Part shown: positions 45,973-55,179 of the stretch, piece by piece
Numbering within the stretch: position 1 is the first letter of the stretch
Layout: every line of letters starts with the position of its first letter
Assembly: GCA_003389325.1 (NCBI GenBank)
Contig: QQVE01000028.1
Location: forward strand, 1 to 64,000
Source: Planctomycetota bacterium
GTDB lineage: Bacteria > Planctomycetota > Planctomycetia > Pirellulales > PALSA-1355
Direction: 5' to 3'
Length of the DNA stretch: 64,000 nucleotides
Program-made: the position numbers and the translations under genes
The notes under the pieces: model-generated
Databases searched by the model: none
Told to the model about the DNA's origin: nothing
Seen by the model: the letters and a program-made list of their open reading frames with translations, nothing else

Positions 45973-46755
45973 ATGAGAACGATCGGAAAATGCGTCTCGC
46001 TTTGCGCTGCCAGCTGCTGCGTTGTTGTGCCGGCGATTGCAGTGGCGGCCGATGGCTGGGCCACACTTAAGGGGCGCTTCGTCTACGACGGTTCGCCGCC
46101 TGCTGTGAAATTCTTGTCTACTTCCGGCAAGGACTCGACAGTTTGCGACAAGCATGAAATCCCGGACGAGTCACTGATTGTGGATTCGGCGTCGAAGGGA
46201 ATCGCGAACATCGTTGTCTATCCTCGCAAGGTGAGTCGCGTGCATGAGTCGCAAAACAAGCCAGCCACCAACGAAGTTGAGTTCGACCAGAAGGATTGCG
46301 TGTTCCTGTCGCACGTGCTGCCCTTGCGTGTCGATCAGACCCTTGTGATCAAGAACAGCGATCCGATCGGTCACAATACAAACATCAGCCCGCTGGCCGA
46401 TACTTCCATCAACCCGCTGCTTCCGGCGGGCGGCCAACTCAAGCACAAGTTCAATCGCGAACAATCCTTGCCCGTACCAGTTACGTGCAACATCCACCCC
46501 TGGATGAAGGCATATGTCCTGGCGCGCAATGACTCATATGTTGCCGTATCCGCCAAGGACGGCAGCTTCGAGACCACCAACCTTCCGGCCGGCGAGGAGA
46601 TCGAGATTCAGGTGTGGCACGAAAAGGGCGCAGGCGCTGGAGGCACTCTTGAAGCCAAGAAGGATTGGAAGAGGGGGCGGTTCAAACTTAAGCTTAAAGA
46701 TGGCGAAACCAAGGATGTGGGCGAAATCTCCGTCAGCAGCAGGGCATTCAAGTAG
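45973..46755 (+). CDS. Periplasmic cupredoxin-like protein, candidate redox partner
   Basis: 260 residues with a signal peptide (CVVVPAIAVAADG, cleaved near AVAA). His134 in GHNTN and Cys172, His175 and Met178 in TCNIHPWM form a complete type-1 copper set. A C-terminal beta-sandwich (SAKDGSFETTNLPAGEEIEIQVWHE) resembles carboxypeptidase-regulatory or transthyretin-like domains. Located inside the NXR-like operon, it could accept or donate electrons at the haem subunit. GGGGAA before the ATG supports this start over an ATG five codons earlier. Confidence 0.7.
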   Translation: MRTIGKCVSLCAASCCVVVPAIAVAADGWATLKGRFVYDGSPPAVKFLSTSGKDSTVCDKHEIPDESLIVDSASKGIANIVVYPRKVSRVHESQNKPATNEVEFDQKDCVFLSHVLPLRVDQTLVIKNSDPIGHNTNISPLADTSINPLLPAGGQLKHKFNREQSLPVPVTCNIHPWMKAYVLARNDSYVAVSAKDGSFETTNLPAGEEIEIQVWHEKGAGAGGTLEAKKDWKRGRFKLKLKDGETKDVGEISVSSRAFK

Positions 46756-46758
46756 CGA

Positions 46759-47250
46759 ATGGGCGAGCGAAGTGTACGAACGATGGCATCTCCAGCCGGT
46801 AATCTGGTCGCCGTGTGTGTCTCCTCCGGGAGCATTCCCAAGCGCTCGGTCGATGGGGCACGAGTCACGACGAACGGCTTAGAAGGTGACGAGCATGCGC
46901 ATGACAAACATAATCGTCCCGACCGCGCGGTAAGCTTATTCGACTGGGAGATCCTGACGCAGTTGCAAGGCGAAGGCTTTCACCTCTATCCCGGCGCGAT
47001 CGGGGAGAACCTGACTGTCTCTGGGCTCCACGTGCAACACCTACCCCCGGGCACGCTGCTGGAGATCGGCAACGTGTTGCTGCGGCTCGAGCAGCCGCGC
47101 AAACCGTGCTATGTCTTGGACTCTATCGACCCCTCCCTCAAAGATGTCATTGTGGGCCGTTGCGGCTACATGGCCTCCGTCGTCCGCGAAGGATTGGTCA
47201 ACAGGTCGATGCGGGTCCAAGTGTCGCAGCCAAACTCACGGGCGAGCTAG
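46759..47250 (+). CDS. MOSC domain protein
   Basis: 163 residues. VAVCVSSGSIPKRSV opens a MOSC beta barrel, followed by GLEGDEHAHDKHNRPDRAVSLFDWE and LYPGAIGENLTVSGLHVQHL. The family includes YiiM and mARC-type molybdenum proteins and moco sulfurase C-termini. A Cys in RKPCYVLD is at a position that binds the cofactor in related proteins. It starts 3 bases after the cupredoxin gene, so it is the last gene of the NXR-like operon, and may handle molybdenum cofactor. Confidence 0.8.
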   Translation: MGERSVRTMASPAGNLVAVCVSSGSIPKRSVDGARVTTNGLEGDEHAHDKHNRPDRAVSLFDWEILTQLQGEGFHLYPGAIGENLTVSGLHVQHLPPGTLLEIGNVLLRLEQPRKPCYVLDSIDPSLKDVIVGRCGYMASVVREGLVNRSMRVQVSQPNSRAS

Positions 47251-47669
47251 CTGCTGGCATGACTGACAGCATCCGACGCGTGACATGCTCGCTAAGCGGT
47301 ACTGGTCGAGGGGACAATACCGCCTTTCACCATGTTCCTGCTGCGATTCATAGCTGCCGACCGACGCAATTGATATAGTGTGAGATTCTCCAATCCGCGC
47401 TTGCCTCGTGCCCATCCCCCACCCGGCTCATCTAGGCGGCTGAGCCGGGTGGGAATGGCCAGAATTCGCCGTTAGCTGCGTGCAAGTCCTGCACTGGACT
47501 ACACAAATGTCACCGGCCATGACTCTCGTCTCAGCGCGAATGTCGCGCTCTTTGGACACACGAACAGCTCATCGACACTTCAACCCGGCTGAGCGCAGCG
47601 ATTGCGGTCGGCGTGACTGCTCGCTAGTAGGCGCGAGCCCGACGCCAAGAACAATCACAACCGATGCAG
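47251..47669. other. Convergent intergenic region with terminator hairpin
   Basis: About 420 bases between the end of the NXR-like operon and the end of the HAD-HerA gene. The only clear structure is the hairpin listed separately. Short open frames here show no protein character. Confidence 0.5.
47418..47453. terminator. Strong hairpin ending the NXR-like operon
   Basis: CCCACCCGGCTCA (47418-47430) pairs perfectly with TGAGCCGGGTGGG (47441-47453): 13 base pairs and a 10-base loop. There is no T-run, so it may act as a bidirectional terminator or an mRNA 3'-end stabiliser between convergent genes. Confidence 0.55.
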
Positions 47670-49379
47670 CTATTCAGGCAGGGTGTACCGGGCTTCGATC
47701 AGAGCACGGATCAATTGGCGGGTTTCCGCTGGCTGAAGATCCTGACGCCGCTCGATGCGTTCTACCTGATCTGCCAGGTACTTGTCCTTCACGGAGTCGC
47801 GGAACCAGCGCGAGTAGTCTCCCCGTCGCAGATGGAACAGCCAGGTATCCTGGTCAATTCCCTCGGCAATCTGGGAGAACATCACCAGATTCTGGGATCT
47901 GAGATTGTGGCGGTTCCCGGGGCCTCGAAAGAAGAAGCTGCGATGCCGCATGTTTCCTTCGGCGTACTTGCGATGATGCCGGATGCGCTCAGCGCGCCCC
48001 GGAAGTACCTCAGCCGCGAACGGTGCTTCATTCTGCCTTGGGAACCAGAATACGGCTCTGCCGCGTTGATGAACGAGGCCGTTCGGCCAAGAGATTGACT
48101 GCCCGATCGCGCTGGCAAACCTTTGGATCGTCCTATCGGGTGCGGGTCCAACTGCGACCACTGCATCGACCATCGAGAGCACTTCGGGAGCGAGATGATC
48201 GGGATGAACGGTGACCAGAACCGTTTCCCCCAATCTTTGCGGCAATGCGTGGCCGAGGTGCGACCACTCGATCGGGAGCATATGATGAGCCTCGTCTAGC
48301 ACAATCCAATGGGGACGACCTGTCCGGGTGCGCATGGCCTGCAAATTGGGGAACAATTGACCGAAAAACTCCGGTCGATCGGCCAGCGGAATACCGAGCA
48401 AGTTGACATTCAGTGTTATCTTGGGATCCTCCAGCAATGCCAACACTTCATTTACTGTGACGGCGTGTCGCTGATTGCCAAGAGTGATGATGTCCTGCAA
48501 AGTACCATAGTCACCCTCAGGATCGACAATGCATAGCTGGTAGGCCAGTTCAACAAGCCGCTCAACAATCCCCGATGCGACGGTAGACTTCCCAGTGCCA
48601 GACGGGCCAGCAATCAAAATGTTGAGGCCGTAAGGAGGAACGGTCACCAAAACCCCATCTTCGCGCTTGCCGATCGGAATGAGATGCCGCTTGACGCGGC
48701 CTCGCATCCGATGCAAGTCGTCGGCAACGAGATGATCAATCAATTCTGTCACTCCGTGACCATTCTCATGCTCGGTAACGATGTCCGCAATCTTCTGAGT
48801 CGAGGGCAACGCATTCGACACCGCCACAGCGCACTCGCTCGCCTCGAGAAAGGAGTGATCGTTCTGCGCATCGCCGATTCCCACCACCTCGTGCGGCGAC
48901 AATCCAAGCTTCCGTAGCGCATGGTCGACACCCGTGGCCTTGTTCACTCCGCAGGGCAAGACCATTACGGCCGACTTGTTGAAAATAATCTGCAATTCGA
49001 GACCGGCCTCCTGGATTGCGTCAAGCACGGTCGTATGGTGAGGCAGCCAGGTCGCGACAATGACGCGGCCGATCTCGAGCGGGGCGACTCCCAGTTCTTG
49101 CAAGCGTTCAATGAACTCCGCGGGTGGCGCCTTGGCTAGAAGTGTTTCCTGACGAGAGCGCGGATCAAAGAGCACAGCTCCATTCTCCGCAACGACGTAG
49201 TCGAATAGGGTTAGATTCCCACACACCCCCAAAAGATCCACAAGCCGCCTGCCCGTAACCAGAATAGCGCGTCGACCAGACATCCGCAGTCGCTCGATTG
49301 CTTTGACGGTGGCTAGCGACATTCGGCCGTCGGTAGCGACCACGCCATCGTAGTCCGTGACAAGAGCTAGGTAGCGCAC
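47670..49379 (-). CDS. HAD phosphatase fused to HerA/VirB4-like ATPase
   Basis: 569 residues. Residues 1-225 are a Cof-type HAD hydrolase: TDYDGVVATDG (first Asp motif), ILVTGR, VVAENGAVL, then GVNKATGVDHAL and GIGDAQNDHSFLEASECAVAV. Residues 230-500 have Walker A GPSGTGKST, VDPEGDYGTL, Walker B WIVLDEAHHML and an ATPase core of the HerA/DUF87 type. No DNA-processing partner (NurA) is nearby. The combination might couple a phosphorylated ligand to an ATP-driven machine, but the role is unknown. It stands on the minus strand, facing the NXR operon end. Confidence 0.8.
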   Translation of the reverse strand: MRYLALVTDYDGVVATDGRMSLATVKAIERLRMSGRRAILVTGRRLVDLLGVCGNLTLFDYVVAENGAVLFDPRSRQETLLAKAPPAEFIERLQELGVAPLEIGRVIVATWLPHHTTVLDAIQEAGLELQIIFNKSAVMVLPCGVNKATGVDHALRKLGLSPHEVVGIGDAQNDHSFLEASECAVAVSNALPSTQKIADIVTEHENGHGVTELIDHLVADDLHRMRGRVKRHLIPIGKREDGVLVTVPPYGLNILIAGPSGTGKSTVASGIVERLVELAYQLCIVDPEGDYGTLQDIITLGNQRHAVTVNEVLALLEDPKITLNVNLLGIPLADRPEFFGQLFPNLQAMRTRTGRPHWIVLDEAHHMLPIEWSHLGHALPQRLGETVLVTVHPDHLAPEVLSMVDAVVAVGPAPDRTIQRFASAIGQSISWPNGLVHQRGRAVFWFPRQNEAPFAAEVLPGRAERIRHHRKYAEGNMRHRSFFFRGPGNRHNLRSQNLVMFSQIAEGIDQDTWLFHLRRGDYSRWFRDSVKDKYLADQVERIERRQDLQPAETRQLIRALIEARYTLPE

Positions 49380-49412
49380 CGCAGAATCCTTATGCCGACT
49401 GATACCGAGGCG

Positions 49413-49429
49413 TGCAACTTGAGTGCATT
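49413..49429 (-). promoter_or_regulatory. Weak sigma-54-like promoter before the HAD-HerA gene
   Basis: On the minus strand: ATGCACTCAAGTTGCA, with correct spacing and a perfect TTGCA box, but the first G of the GG pair is T. The distance to the ATG at 49379 is suitable. It is included because neighbouring genes have better matches. Confidence 0.25.
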
Positions 49430-49475
49430 GAGTCTACCGACCCACCCCATCGCAGATGTTCGGCGTTGGCAACCT

Positions 49476-49892
49476 CTATAAGTCAAGCACTCCGGCGCGT
49501 TCAGGCTGAAAAATTACCTGCTCGACCTTCAATCGCCTCCATCCAGCGGGCACACGCCATTTAAGTTCATCACCAACTCGGTAGCCGATAATGGCCGTGC
49601 CGATCGGCGCGAGGACCGAGAGTTTATAGTTAGCGATATCGGCGCGATCTGGGTAAACGAGCGTGTAAGTTTCGAACTCGTTCGTATCTAGATCTCGCAG
49701 CGCGACGGCGGAATTCATCGTCACCACGTCCTCGGGTACTTCCTCCTGCGGCACGACCTGCGCCCGGTCCAATTCGGCCCGTAGTTCGTTCAATCGCTCC
49801 TTGTCGCCAGCTATCCGAGCCAGGTTCGACGCTAGCAGCGATTCGAGCCGTTGATAGTCTTCGGTGGTCAATATGATTTGTCGGCGCATCAT
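49476..49892 (-). CDS. Rnk/GreA C-terminal domain protein, copy 1
   Basis: About 138 residues from MMRRQIILTTEDYQRLE. A helical N-terminal part precedes the FKBP-like C-terminal domain: PEDVVTMNSAVALRDLDTNEFETYTLVYPDRAD, LSVLAPIGTAIIGYRVGDELKWRVP, ending in FQPERAG. Rnk-type proteins bind RNA polymerase and compete with GreA/DksA-class factors. An ATG at 50063 would lie upstream of the sigma-54 promoter and is therefore rejected. Two more copies occur in this window. Confidence 0.8.
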   Translation of the reverse strand: MMRRQIILTTEDYQRLESLLASNLARIAGDKERLNELRAELDRAQVVPQEEVPEDVVTMNSAVALRDLDTNEFETYTLVYPDRADIANYKLSVLAPIGTAIIGYRVGDELKWRVPAGWRRLKVEQVIFQPERAGVLDL

Positions 49893-49936
49893 TGCAAGCA
49901 ACCATGAGAAGGAGGAAGGGAAGCGCGGAACTATCA

Positions 49937-49954
49937 TGCAATTTGCGGGCCAAA
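49937..49954 (-). promoter_or_regulatory. Sigma-54 promoter of Rnk-like copy 1
   Basis: On the minus strand: TTTGGCCCGCAAATTGCAT. TTGGC and TTGCA are perfect, GG and GC are 10 bases apart, and only the A of GGCAC differs (C). The expected start site is about 35 bases upstream of the ATG at 49892. Confidence 0.6.
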
Positions 49955-50098
49955 GACAGTAAAAGACGACGTTGCAGCGGCGGTGCAGAAATGACGGCGG
50001 CGATTGCCGAACCTGCTTCGCCGCAACTCTCACCGGTGCTGTTTCGGAGGTTTCAACACACAATTGTTGACAGTGTCGCCACGCCGTGACGCTGTGAT

Positions 50099-51484
50099 CT
50101 ACTGGCGAAATTCGCCGGCGTCGAGATTGTGCTTTTTGAGAAGCTTGTGGAGCCCTTGTCGGGACATCCCTGCTTGCTTCGCCGAACCGGCCACGTTGCC
50201 TGCGTTCTCGCTCAGCAGGGCCACAAGATAGTCACGCTCGGCCCCCTCTATAGCCTCCGCGCGAGATCCGTACGCTGGATAACCTGAAGTCGAGGCATTT
50301 GTGTTCAGAGCACAGCGTTGAAGGGCCGCCGGGAGGTCACTCGGAACGATCACGTCGGTACAGGCCATCGCCAGGCCATGTTCGACGGCATTGCGAAGTT
50401 CGCGAATATTCCCGGGCCAAGGATAGCGTTTGAACAAGTCAATGGTTTCGGAGGCGAACCCGCCAACACGGGAATCTGCCGTTTGAAGCTGCTCGAGAAA
50501 ATGGTTCGCCAGCAGCACAACGTCATCTCCGCGCCGCCGCAGCGGCGCCAAGTCTATGTGGATTACCGCCAGCCGATAGAATAGGTCTCGGCGGAACCGC
50601 CCGGAATTGACTTCCAGTTCAAGGTCACGATTGGTGGCGCAGATGAAGCGCGTGTCGATTTGCTCCGGAACCCTCATGCCGAGTGGAACAAAGGTTTGTT
50701 CCTGTATCACTCGAAGCAACTTTGCCTGCAGCGGACCCGGCAATTCACCGATTTCGTCAATGAAGGCTGTGCCGCCATGGGCCTCGCTCAGCAGTCCAAC
50801 CTGGTCCTTCACTGCGCCGGTGAACGAACCCTTGGCGTGGCCGAACAGCAGTGATTCAAAGAGTGTCTCTGGGATAGCGGTGCAGTCGATTACCTGAAAC
50901 GCTCCTTTCGCCCTAGAGCTGCGGTTATGAATGGCCCGCGCGACGACTTCCTTGCCAGTGCCGCTCTCGCCTGTGATCAGAACGTTGGCGTCGTTGCCGG
51001 CCACGCGCTCGATGATCTCAAATAACTCCCGCATCGGCGGACTATCTCCGACCAACTCCGGAAACCGGCCCACTTCGGCCGAGTCTTTCGGTAATCTCGG
51101 GGGCCGACGGGCGCGGTGGGCCAGAGCGCGTCGCACGCTGGAGAGCAAATCGTCGTACTTGACGGGCTTAAGCAAATAATCAGCAATCCCAAGTCGCACG
51201 CTTTCGATCGCTGAGGGGAGCGATGGGGCTCCAGTCACAACGATCAATGGGGTATCCGGCCATCGTTGTCGTCCGTGATGCAGGAGTTCCAGCTTCAGAT
51301 TCCCTGGCATGTTAAGATCGGAAAGAACCAAGTCGATTGGCTGACTTGACAGCGCCTCGAGTGCCGCGTGTCCATCCGCGGCGCAGGTGCATTCGTAGCC
51401 AGCCTTCCGCAGTAATTGGGCGGTGGTTCTCAAGAAACGCGGCTCGTCATCGGCAATGAGGATGCGCGGCACCTTCTCAGCCAT
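50099..51484 (-). CDS. NtrC-family sigma-54-dependent response regulator
   Basis: 461 residues: receiver domain ([14 protein letters not shown], phospho-acceptor Asp in [10 protein letters not shown], Lys in LLKPVKYDD), AAA+ domain ([15 protein letters not shown], sigma-54 contact loop [19 protein letters not shown]) and a Fis-type DNA-binding end ([27 protein letters not shown]). It activates promoters of the -24/-12 class, several of which stand in this window. The partner kinase gene is directly upstream, overlapping by 8 bases. It is the likely activator of the local regulon. Confidence 0.93.
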   Translation of the reverse strand: MAEKVPRILIADDEPRFLRTTAQLLRKAGYECTCAADGHAALEALSSQPIDLVLSDLNMPGNLKLELLHHGRQRWPDTPLIVVTGAPSLPSAIESVRLGIADYLLKPVKYDDLLSSVRRALAHRARRPPRLPKDSAEVGRFPELVGDSPPMRELFEIIERVAGNDANVLITGESGTGKEVVARAIHNRSSRAKGAFQVIDCTAIPETLFESLLFGHAKGSFTGAVKDQVGLLSEAHGGTAFIDEIGELPGPLQAKLLRVIQEQTFVPLGMRVPEQIDTRFICATNRDLELEVNSGRFRRDLFYRLAVIHIDLAPLRRRGDDVVLLANHFLEQLQTADSRVGGFASETIDLFKRYPWPGNIRELRNAVEHGLAMACTDVIVPSDLPAALQRCALNTNASTSGYPAYGSRAEAIEGAERDYLVALLSENAGNVAGSAKQAGMSRQGLHKLLKKHNLDAGEFRQ

Positions 51485-52754
51485 TCGCTACCCCCTGTGA
51501 CGAACCAGTACGTTGAGGAAACACGATTGAAAAGACGCTCCCCCGATCGGGCTCGCTAGTAACGTCGATGCGCCCGCCCATGGCTTCGACGAGATTGCGC
51601 GACACTGAAAGGCCCAGACCCATACCCATTTGCGCGTCGCCGTCCTTTGTGCTAAAGAAGGGATCGAAAATGCGGTGCTGGATGTCGGGGCGAATGCCGG
51701 GCCCTTGATCCTTGATGTGCAGCAAGACTTCCGTCGCATCCTGTTGAAGCGTGACGATAACTTCGTCACCGGGCGACGATACCTGAATTGCATTTTTGAC
51801 TACATTGTAGAGGATCTGCTTGACTTCTCCTTCAACAAGGCACACACGAATCGACTCATCAACCATGTCAAAGCGCAAGTGAACCTGGTGTTTGGCGGCG
51901 GTGCTTTCCAGCATGTCGATTACTTCGCGAACCGTCTGTGCGATGACGAACTCGGACGGCTGTTGCGGGGCACGTTTGTATAGCTGGTACATCTGGTGCG
52001 TAATTCCGCTAATCCGCTCGATTTCCTTGTCGATCTGCCCGAGCAATTCGAAATGTTCGTGGTCCGGAGTAAGCGACGTCCTGATCAGCTCGAAGGCGTT
52101 GCGCATTCCCGCCAGTGGGTTATTGATTTCGTGTGCAACGCCGGCGGCGAGCTCGCCCAAGGCAGCCAGCTTCTCCATCTGCTGCTGACGTCGTTCGAGT
52201 TGCCTGAGTTTCTCCGTTCGCTCCTGGACAAGCTGTTCGAGGTGCTCGGCATAAAGGCGGAGCTGTTCGCGAAGCGCTTGTCGCTCGGTGATGTCGCGCA
52301 CACTCGTCCGAAAGCCCAAATGTCGGCGACCGCTGTCATACATTGGTTGCCATGAAAGCGACATCCAACGTGACTCTCCGGTGCGGGACAGACTGCGGAA
52401 GTCCAAAAACTCTCCCGACTTTTGCTCTCGCGCCGATGCAAGCGCTTCAGCGACGATGTTTCGATCTACCGGTTCGACGATCGGCATTGGATAGTCGGGC
52501 ATCGACAGGCAGTCGTCCACTGTGTAACCGGTGATGCGCTCGACAGCCGGGTTGACCCACACGAGCCGCGCATCTGGCGCGTGCCAGCTCTCCCAGTCCG
52601 GCGTGTAATCGGCCACCGCGCGAAAACACTCGAGATCATTGGCCGCGATTTGGGAGTCGACAGACCTGCCTGCCTTGTTCTGAAGTCGTTTGTTGCGCAC
52701 TTGAGGGGACGCCACAGGGGCCACAAAAAAAAATGCGAATAGGGTCTGGTCCAC
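51477..52754 (-). CDS. PAS-domain sensor histidine kinase
   Basis: 425 residues and no membrane helix beyond a doubtful N-terminal hydrophobic stretch. A PAS/PAC domain at about 45-165 ([34 protein letters not shown]...VRDITERQ) is followed by a coiled coil, the His box [18 protein letters not shown], and the ATPase with DQGPGIRPD and [19 protein letters not shown]. No haem or Fe-S ligand set is obvious in the PAS domain, so the signal is unknown. It is cotranscribed with the regulator and follows Rnk-like copy 2 after 21 bases. Confidence 0.9.
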   Translation of the reverse strand: MDQTLFAFFFVAPVASPQVRNKRLQNKAGRSVDSQIAANDLECFRAVADYTPDWESWHAPDARLVWVNPAVERITGYTVDDCLSMPDYPMPIVEPVDRNIVAEALASAREQKSGEFLDFRSLSRTGESRWMSLSWQPMYDSGRRHLGFRTSVRDITERQALREQLRLYAEHLEQLVQERTEKLRQLERRQQQMEKLAALGELAAGVAHEINNPLAGMRNAFELIRTSLTPDHEHFELLGQIDKEIERISGITHQMYQLYKRAPQQPSEFVIAQTVREVIDMLESTAAKHQVHLRFDMVDESIRVCLVEGEVKQILYNVVKNAIQVSSPGDEVIVTLQQDATEVLLHIKDQGPGIRPDIQHRIFDPFFSTKDGDAQMGMGLGLSVSRNLVEAMGGRIDVTSEPDRGSVFSIVFPQRTGSSQGVANG

Positions 52755-52775
52755 TCTCCGCCCCAGCCCGATTGT

Positions 52776-53225
52776 TCATAAGTACCAAGCGCCCGTTTGC
52801 TCAGGCTGGCGGATGACTTCGGCAACACGGAAGCGGCGATGACAGTGCTCGGCTGGGCATTGTATCACATCGCCCGCCGTGCATCCGAGTAGCGCCACCC
52901 CCAGCGGCTCAAATACTGAAACGCCGTCGCAGACCAGGTCTATATCGTCGGGATAGACGAGTGTGACGGTCCGCCGCTGGTTGGTCGCGAGGTCCGCCAA
53001 AACTACCGTGGTGTTCATCGTCACCAGGTCTTTCGGTGCGCCGCACGGGTCTACTGCCTGGGCTTGTTCAAGAGCCCATTCGAGATTCGATCGCCAGCGA
53101 GCCTCGCCCCACGCCCGGCTCTCCTGACTGGCCAGCAATCGGCCGAGGCGGCATCGATCAGTGTCGGTGACACAAGAATGACTAGCGCCAGACGGCTTTC
53201 CAACGTAGGGGTTGCGAGAGTTCAT
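52776..53225 (-). CDS. Rnk/GreA C-terminal domain protein, copy 2
   Basis: About 149 residues from MNSRNPYVGKPSG. The C-terminal domain reads DLVTMNTTVVLADLATNQRRTVTLVYPDDID, VFEPLGVALLGCTAGDVIQCP, then VIRQPEQTG, like copies 1 and 3. The N-terminal half is divergent. The gene heads the minus-strand operon Rnk-kinase-regulator. A start at 53303 would lie upstream of the predicted promoter, so 53225 is preferred, although no good ribosome-binding site is seen. Confidence 0.75.
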   Translation of the reverse strand: MNSRNPYVGKPSGASHSCVTDTDRCRLGRLLASQESRAWGEARWRSNLEWALEQAQAVDPCGAPKDLVTMNTTVVLADLATNQRRTVTLVYPDDIDLVCDGVSVFEPLGVALLGCTAGDVIQCPAEHCHRRFRVAEVIRQPEQTGAWYL

Positions 53226-53278
53226 TTTTGGACAACGTCGAAGGCTGGAAACGGAGTTACTTGTCTCGATGTCGCATA

Positions 53279-53297
53279 AAGCAGTTCTTATGCCAAC
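53279..53297 (-). promoter_or_regulatory. Sigma-54 promoter of the Rnk-kinase-regulator operon
   Basis: On the minus strand: TTGGCATAAGAACTGCTT. TTGGCA is perfect, the -12 box CTGCT differs in one base, and GG and GC are 10 bases apart. If used, the operon encoding the sigma-54 activator is itself sigma-54-dependent, giving positive autoregulation. Confidence 0.5.
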
Positions 53298-53445
53298 ACG
53301 CACACGTAGTATGTGCCGTTCATACGGCGGCTAAGGAGGTAACGGGCGTCGACACTGTCAACATACGGTGACGCTTCCACTTGGTTATGACGCTACCTCC
53401 TGCATCTGGACCGCGTGATTCCCATGGCCTACGGGCGGGCATACC

Positions 53446-53463
53446 TTTGGCGCGCCGATTGCT
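53446..53463 (+). promoter_or_regulatory. Sigma-54 promoter of the tandem Usp gene
   Basis: TTTGGCGCGCCGATTGCT: TTGGC, CG and TTGCT all match, with only the A of GGCAC replaced by G, and GG and GC are 10 bases apart. It faces right toward the Usp gene, about 150 bases before the preferred ATG at 53615. Confidence 0.55.
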
Positions 53464-53614
53464 CAAGTCACGAGTGCCGTCCGGCGGCCAGCGAACGACC
53501 GCACTGACGGCGTTGGAACAGAATCGAGGCACAAGATGGCAGCCGGTGAAAGTCGCGATTAAGCCCTGGGGCGTCGCCGACACCGGAAGTACCGAATCGA
53601 GAGGCTTGTCAGAA

Positions 53615-54700
53615 ATGAACCGAGAGCGCGAACCTAACCCGCAACAAGCAGATGTTATTGGCGCCAATCGGATAAGGCACTTCAATGGCTGGCTGCGCGC
53701 ATATGATTTCCGTGTACCGAGTCGCGAAGAAAGTTCTGGGCGCTGGGTCGTTCCCTTCTCTCGACTCCGCTCGCTCGTTGTCCCGTTGGACGGCACCTCG
53801 TTCGCCGAGCACGCCCTTCCGCATGCGATAGCGATCGCTCGCCGATCGGGCGCGAAAGTGCGGCTGGTTCAGGTGCATTCTCTGCGGGATTCCGTCAGTT
53901 TTTGGGAGCAATACTACAGCGACAGCTTGATCAACCGACTCAGGCGCAAGAAGCAGGAGTATGTGCAGTCCATCGCTGGCAGAGTACGCCGATTGGTCGA
54001 TACCGAGGTCGCTGGCATTGTCGTTGAGAGCGGCGAAATCACGGAATCTCTCAGCGAGGCCGCCGCCGGCGCTTCTGCTGTTGTGATGGCCACCCATGGT
54101 CGAGGACTCGTGGGTAGGCTGCTGCACGGCAGCCTTGCCGATTCGCTGATTCGGCGATTGAGCTGCCCGGTGCTGCTGGTCGGCGGATCCCGATTCCCGG
54201 TTGATTTGACACGCGACCCGATGCCGCGGCACGTCTTGATTCCGCTTGACGGCACACGCTTCTCCGAAAACGTCTTCGACGCTGCCGTTGACATCGGCTC
54301 GCTGAGTAGTGCGCGGTTCACGCTCGCTCACTTGCAACATGTTGGCGAGGCTGAATTCTGGCCCGACCGGTCTGGCGCACGTGGTCACCTACAAGGAGCT
54401 GCAATGCGACTCAAACAACGGGTGCCAAACGTCAATACTGAGTTCATAATCAGCAACCAGCGGACCGCCCCGGCAATAGTATCACTCATCAAGGAAAAAG
54501 GGATCGACATGGTCGCCTTGACCACGCATGGGCGGCACGGATTGGCGCGACTGGTGAAGGGGAGTGTTGCGGCCTCGGTGGCGCGCACGGCCAAGGTACC
54601 AGTCTTAGTGTTTCGCCCATTGGATCAGCCGGCAGAATCGCACGGTCGCTCGCTGGCGCGCTCACTTTGGCGTTGGATGCAGACGATAGCCACGGAGTGA
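53615..54700 (+). CDS. Tandem universal stress protein
   Basis: About 361 residues with two Usp domains. The first has LVVPLDGTSFAEHALPHAIAIARRSGAKVRLVQVHSL and SAVVMATHGRGLVGRLLHGSLADSLIRRLSCPVLLV. The second has VLIPLDGTRFSENVFDAAVDIG and VALTTHGRHGLARLVKGSVAASVARTAKVPVLVF. Both show the ATP-binding G-x2-G-x9-GS-type motif. Usp proteins serve under starvation and low oxygen. The ATG at 53615 (MNREREPNP) lies downstream of a sigma-54 promoter match; an earlier ATG at 53381 lies upstream of it. Confidence 0.85.
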   Translation: MNREREPNPQQADVIGANRIRHFNGWLRAYDFRVPSREESSGRWVVPFSRLRSLVVPLDGTSFAEHALPHAIAIARRSGAKVRLVQVHSLRDSVSFWEQYYSDSLINRLRRKKQEYVQSIAGRVRRLVDTEVAGIVVESGEITESLSEAAAGASAVVMATHGRGLVGRLLHGSLADSLIRRLSCPVLLVGGSRFPVDLTRDPMPRHVLIPLDGTRFSENVFDAAVDIGSLSSARFTLAHLQHVGEAEFWPDRSGARGHLQGAAMRLKQRVPNVNTEFIISNQRTAPAIVSLIKEKGIDMVALTTHGRHGLARLVKGSVAASVARTAKVPVLVFRPLDQPAESHGRSLARSLWRWMQTIATE

Positions 54701-54732
54701 CCTACGCATACGGGTTCGATGAAGGACGGCCG

Positions 54733-55140
54733 ATGTTCAAGACAATACTACGCGCTTTCGGGATTGGCGCAGATCCGTCGGAATTGGACAAGTTTGAACC
54801 AATCTACGGATTGACAAAGCGATCGCTCGATGAATGGCTCTCCCGCAACCCTGAGCTTAGGAAGAAGTACGACATTGAGATGGCGGCCAGATTGCAGCGT
54901 AGTCGCGCTGCTCACACTGGCTGGTCGCCATACAACGAATGGGCACGGAGATCGCGGCGATACTTGGTTCTCGTCACTTGTGCGCTCCGATTGCTTTCCC
55001 TAAGAGTGTTGTTGCGATCGATTAGTCGCAACCCACTATTCCCTCATGCCTCAAGTTCGAGGATGGTAAGCAAGTGGCGGTGTCCCGAGAAGTTTACAGT
55101 GTCACCTCGCATTGGCGACTCGCGGTGCCTCCGATGGTAG
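54733..55140 (+). CDS. Hypothetical protein, doubtful tail
   Basis: About 135 residues from MFKTILRAFGIGADPSELDKFEPIYGLTKRSL, with GAAGGAC upstream. The first 75 residues look like a genuine helical protein; the last 60 (rich in Ser and Arg) do not, which suggests a frameshift near 54960 or an unrelated extension. No family was recognised. It lies between Usp and CBS genes. Confidence 0.3.
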   Translation: MFKTILRAFGIGADPSELDKFEPIYGLTKRSLDEWLSRNPELRKKYDIEMAARLQRSRAAHTGWSPYNEWARRSRRYLVLVTCALRLLSLRVLLRSISRNPLFPHASSSRMVSKWRCPEKFTVSPRIGDSRCLRW

Positions 55141-55179
55141 AAACTCCTAGATCGCTGTCTCACTACGATGCCATCGACG

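Noticed and set aside
38221-46755. The operon as a classical respiratory narGHJI.
   Set aside because: The alpha subunit has a Tat signal and NXR-like sequence, there is no NarI in the operon, and the haem subunit is of the EB_dh/NxrC type fused to c-type haem domains.
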